A model generated the notes under the pieces. The model was not told where the DNA came from and searched no databases. It saw nothing but the letters and a program-made list of their open reading frames with translations. 42,182 bases of DNA from Synechococcales cyanobacterium bin59.metabat.ball.084 (GTDB lineage Bacteria; Cyanobacteriota; Cyanobacteriia; Cyanobacteriales; Chamaesiphonaceae). Position numbers and translations under genes: made by a program. Every line of letters begins with the position of its first letter. Position 1 is the first letter of the stretch. The stretch is taken from contig JAAFHZ010000026.1 in assembly GCA_013297675.1 (NCBI GenBank), positions 1 through 42,182 of the forward strand, in the 5' to 3' direction. Below are positions 40,850 to 42,182 of this stretch, piece after piece.

Positions 40850-42182
40850 ATGAAAATTGCTCAAATTCTACCCGCTGTTGCGATATTCACCCTGCAATTT
40901 AATAGTCTCATACCGGCTAAGGCTGCATCCTCTCGCCTTAGTAAAGGCCAACAGGGGATGGTGGCATCAGCTCATCCGGTGGCAACTCAAGTGGGCTTAA
41001 AAATTCTCAAGCGTGGTGGTAACGCAGTAGATGCGGCAGTGGCTACTACTTTGGCAATCTCTGTCGTCGAACCATTTTCGGCAGGGATTGGGGGTGGGGG
41101 ATTTTTGCTAGTCCAGACCAAAGATAGGATGCAGGCATTAGATTTTCGGGAGCGTGCGCCCCAAGCGGCCAGCCGCAATATGTATTTAGATGCCAACGGT
41201 AAGGTCAAGCCCAAGGCCAGCTTAGAAGGCCATTTATCGGCGGGGATTCCGGGGACGATCGCCGGTTTAGCCGAGGTGCATCGCAAATACGGCAAGTTGC
41301 CCTGGTCAGAGTTGGTGCAACCATCGATCGAGATTGCTAATAATGGTTTTACTGTCACCGAGATTTTAGCGAAGCAGCTAAGTGGTAAAAAAGACTTATT
41401 ACAGAACAATTCGGCTGCTCGCCAAATCTTTCTGCCCGGTGGCAGAGCGCTGAGAGCAGGAGACAAGCTGCGGCAGGTAGATTTGGCAAGAACTTTGCGA
41501 TCGATCGCTCAAAATCCTAAAAATTTCTATCGTGGTGCAATTGCTCAGGCGATCGAATCGGATATGCGACTCAACGGCGGCATAATTACTCAAAAAGATC
41601 TGCAAAACTACCGCCCTATCTGGCGCGACCCGCTCTGTGGTAAGTTTCGCCAATATCAAGTTTGCTCTATGCCACCACCATCTTCGGGTGGGGTGCATTT
41701 GCTGCAAATCTTAAATATTTTGGGTGATAGTGATTTAGCTGGGATGGGGTGGCATAGCCCTGCCGCTTTGCATCTATTGGCCGAGTCGATGCGGATTGCC
41801 TATGCCGATCGATCTTTCTACTTGGGTGATCCAGCTTTTGTCAGAGTCCCGGTAACGGCCTTAACCAGTCCGGCTTATGGCGCATTGCGCCGCCAAGAAA
41901 TTTCTTTGACTACTGCGCGGCCTTCTACCCAAGTGCAGCCTGCTGCTTGGGAAACTTTACGGCGCTTTCAGCCCGGTGCGGCGATCGAAAATCCGATTCA
42001 GAAAATTCCGGCTTTGCCCAACACCAAAGAATCTCAAGATACCAGCCATTTAACGGTGGTCGATCGAAATCGGCAAGTAGTGACTTTAACTTTTACGGTT
42101 AACTATAACTTTGGCTCTGGTGTAGTGGTGCCTAAGACCGGAATTTTGCTTAACGATGAAATGGATGATTTTGCGGTGGCTC
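40850..42182 (+). CDS. ggt: gamma-glutamyltransferase, 5' part (truncated by window end)
   Basis: The frame opens at ATG 40850 and runs to the window end (444 codons). A signal peptide (MKIAQILPAVAIFTL, ending near AKA-A) precedes GMVASAHPVATQVGLKILKRGGNAVDAAVA. SVVEPFSAGIGGGGFLLV and LDFRERAP form the large subunit core. MPPPSSGGVHLLQIL is conserved. The autocatalytic cleavage and nucleophile site is QDTSHLTVVD, with Thr398 encoded at 42041-42043. The enzyme hydrolyses or transfers the gamma-glutamyl group of glutathione in the periplasm. The rest of the small subunit lies beyond the window. Confidence 0.93.
   Translation, partial: MKIAQILPAVAIFTLQFNSLIPAKAASSRLSKGQQGMVASAHPVATQVGLKILKRGGNAVDAAVATTLAISVVEPFSAGIGGGGFLLVQTKDRMQALDFRERAPQAASRNMYLDANGKVKPKASLEGHLSAGIPGTIAGLAEVHRKYGKLPWSELVQPSIEIANNGFTVTEILAKQLSGKKDLLQNNSAARQIFLPGGRALRAGDKLRQVDLARTLRSIAQNPKNFYRGAIAQAIESDMRLNGGIITQKDLQNYRPIWRDPLCGKFRQYQVCSMPPPSSGGVHLLQILNILGDSDLAGMGWHSPAALHLLAESMRIAYADRSFYLGDPAFVRVPVTALTSPAYGALRRQEISLTTARPSTQVQPAAWETLRRFQPGAAIENPIQKIPALPNTKESQDTSHLTVVDRNRQVVTLTFTVNYNFGSGVVVPKTGILLNDEMDDFAVA

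Noticed and set aside
41399-41707. Minus-strand frames of 102 and 159 aa (40987-41707)
   Set aside because: Shadows of the gamma-glutamyltransferase gene, which runs open to the window end on the plus strand with all family motifs.

Overview
The window is a piece of a cyanobacterial chromosome. Evidence: psbM (photosystem II), a CpcS/CpeS-type phycobiliprotein lyase, several cyanobacteria-restricted families (DUF3120, DUF3285, DUF3318, DUF4346, the PDZ/FeS TIGR03279 protein), a topoisomerase I with TopoI C-terminal repeats and a Lys-rich tail, and abundant CGATCG / GCGATCGC (HIP1-like) words. I do not assign a genus.

Layout. 1-5.8 kb: 3' part of a CobT-family gene, a small coiled-coil protein, a CpcS-like lyase followed by a solute-binding lipoprotein, hisC, a possible 46-aa small gene, and a CDF metal exporter. 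6.3-8.5 kb (minus strand): secE-nusG-rplK-rplA. rplA carries an apparent 1-base deletion that breaks the frame, and rplJ/rplL do not follow. 8.7-12.6 kb: an AT-rich accessory island with a coiled-coil membrane protein, a tlde1-type (DUF2778) L,D-transpeptidase-like protein and a membrane-anchored WG-repeat protein, then a non-coding stretch with a 110-bp MITE (18-bp terminal inverted repeats, perfect 9-bp target duplication) and a decayed Uma2-like fragment. 12.6-16.2 kb: Uma2 nuclease, polysaccharide deacetylase, a small secreted protein, and a TnpB element divergent from a ribbon-helix-helix-like gene, with omegaRNA-like hairpins.

16.3-28.5 kb: topA, a small secreted Cys protein, two glycosyltransferases, DUF4346, an exported-looking methyltransferase, purN, an FHA-adenylate cyclase, DUF3120, and uppP overlapping the PDZ/FeS protein gene. 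28.7-35.2 kb: a TolC-like protein, [2Fe-2S] ferredoxin, psbM with a clear promoter and terminator, and a minus-strand run DUF3318, DUF3285-ybeY-dgkA-thrB, then a REC-LuxR response regulator. 35.3-42.2 kb: glycosyltransferase, an NreB/NrsD-like MFS exporter with a His-rich tail, and, divergent from it, a cobalamin riboswitch controlling cbiMNQO (ECF cobalt uptake). The window ends in a truncated gamma-glutamyltransferase.

The genes form a few working groups: cobalt/B12 (cobT, riboswitch-cbiMNQO, the His-tailed exporter and possibly the CDF protein), the transcription/translation core (secE-nusG-rplKA, ybeY), envelope work (uppP, deacetylase, glycosyltransferases, tlde1 protein, TolC, dgkA) and photosynthesis (psbM, lyase, ferredoxin). 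The best candidates for something undescribed are the tlde1/WG-repeat/coiled-coil cassette (possible peptidoglycan-targeting effector with a membrane-anchored partner), the TnpB-RHH module, and the MITE whose empty target sequence survives 3.5 kb away.
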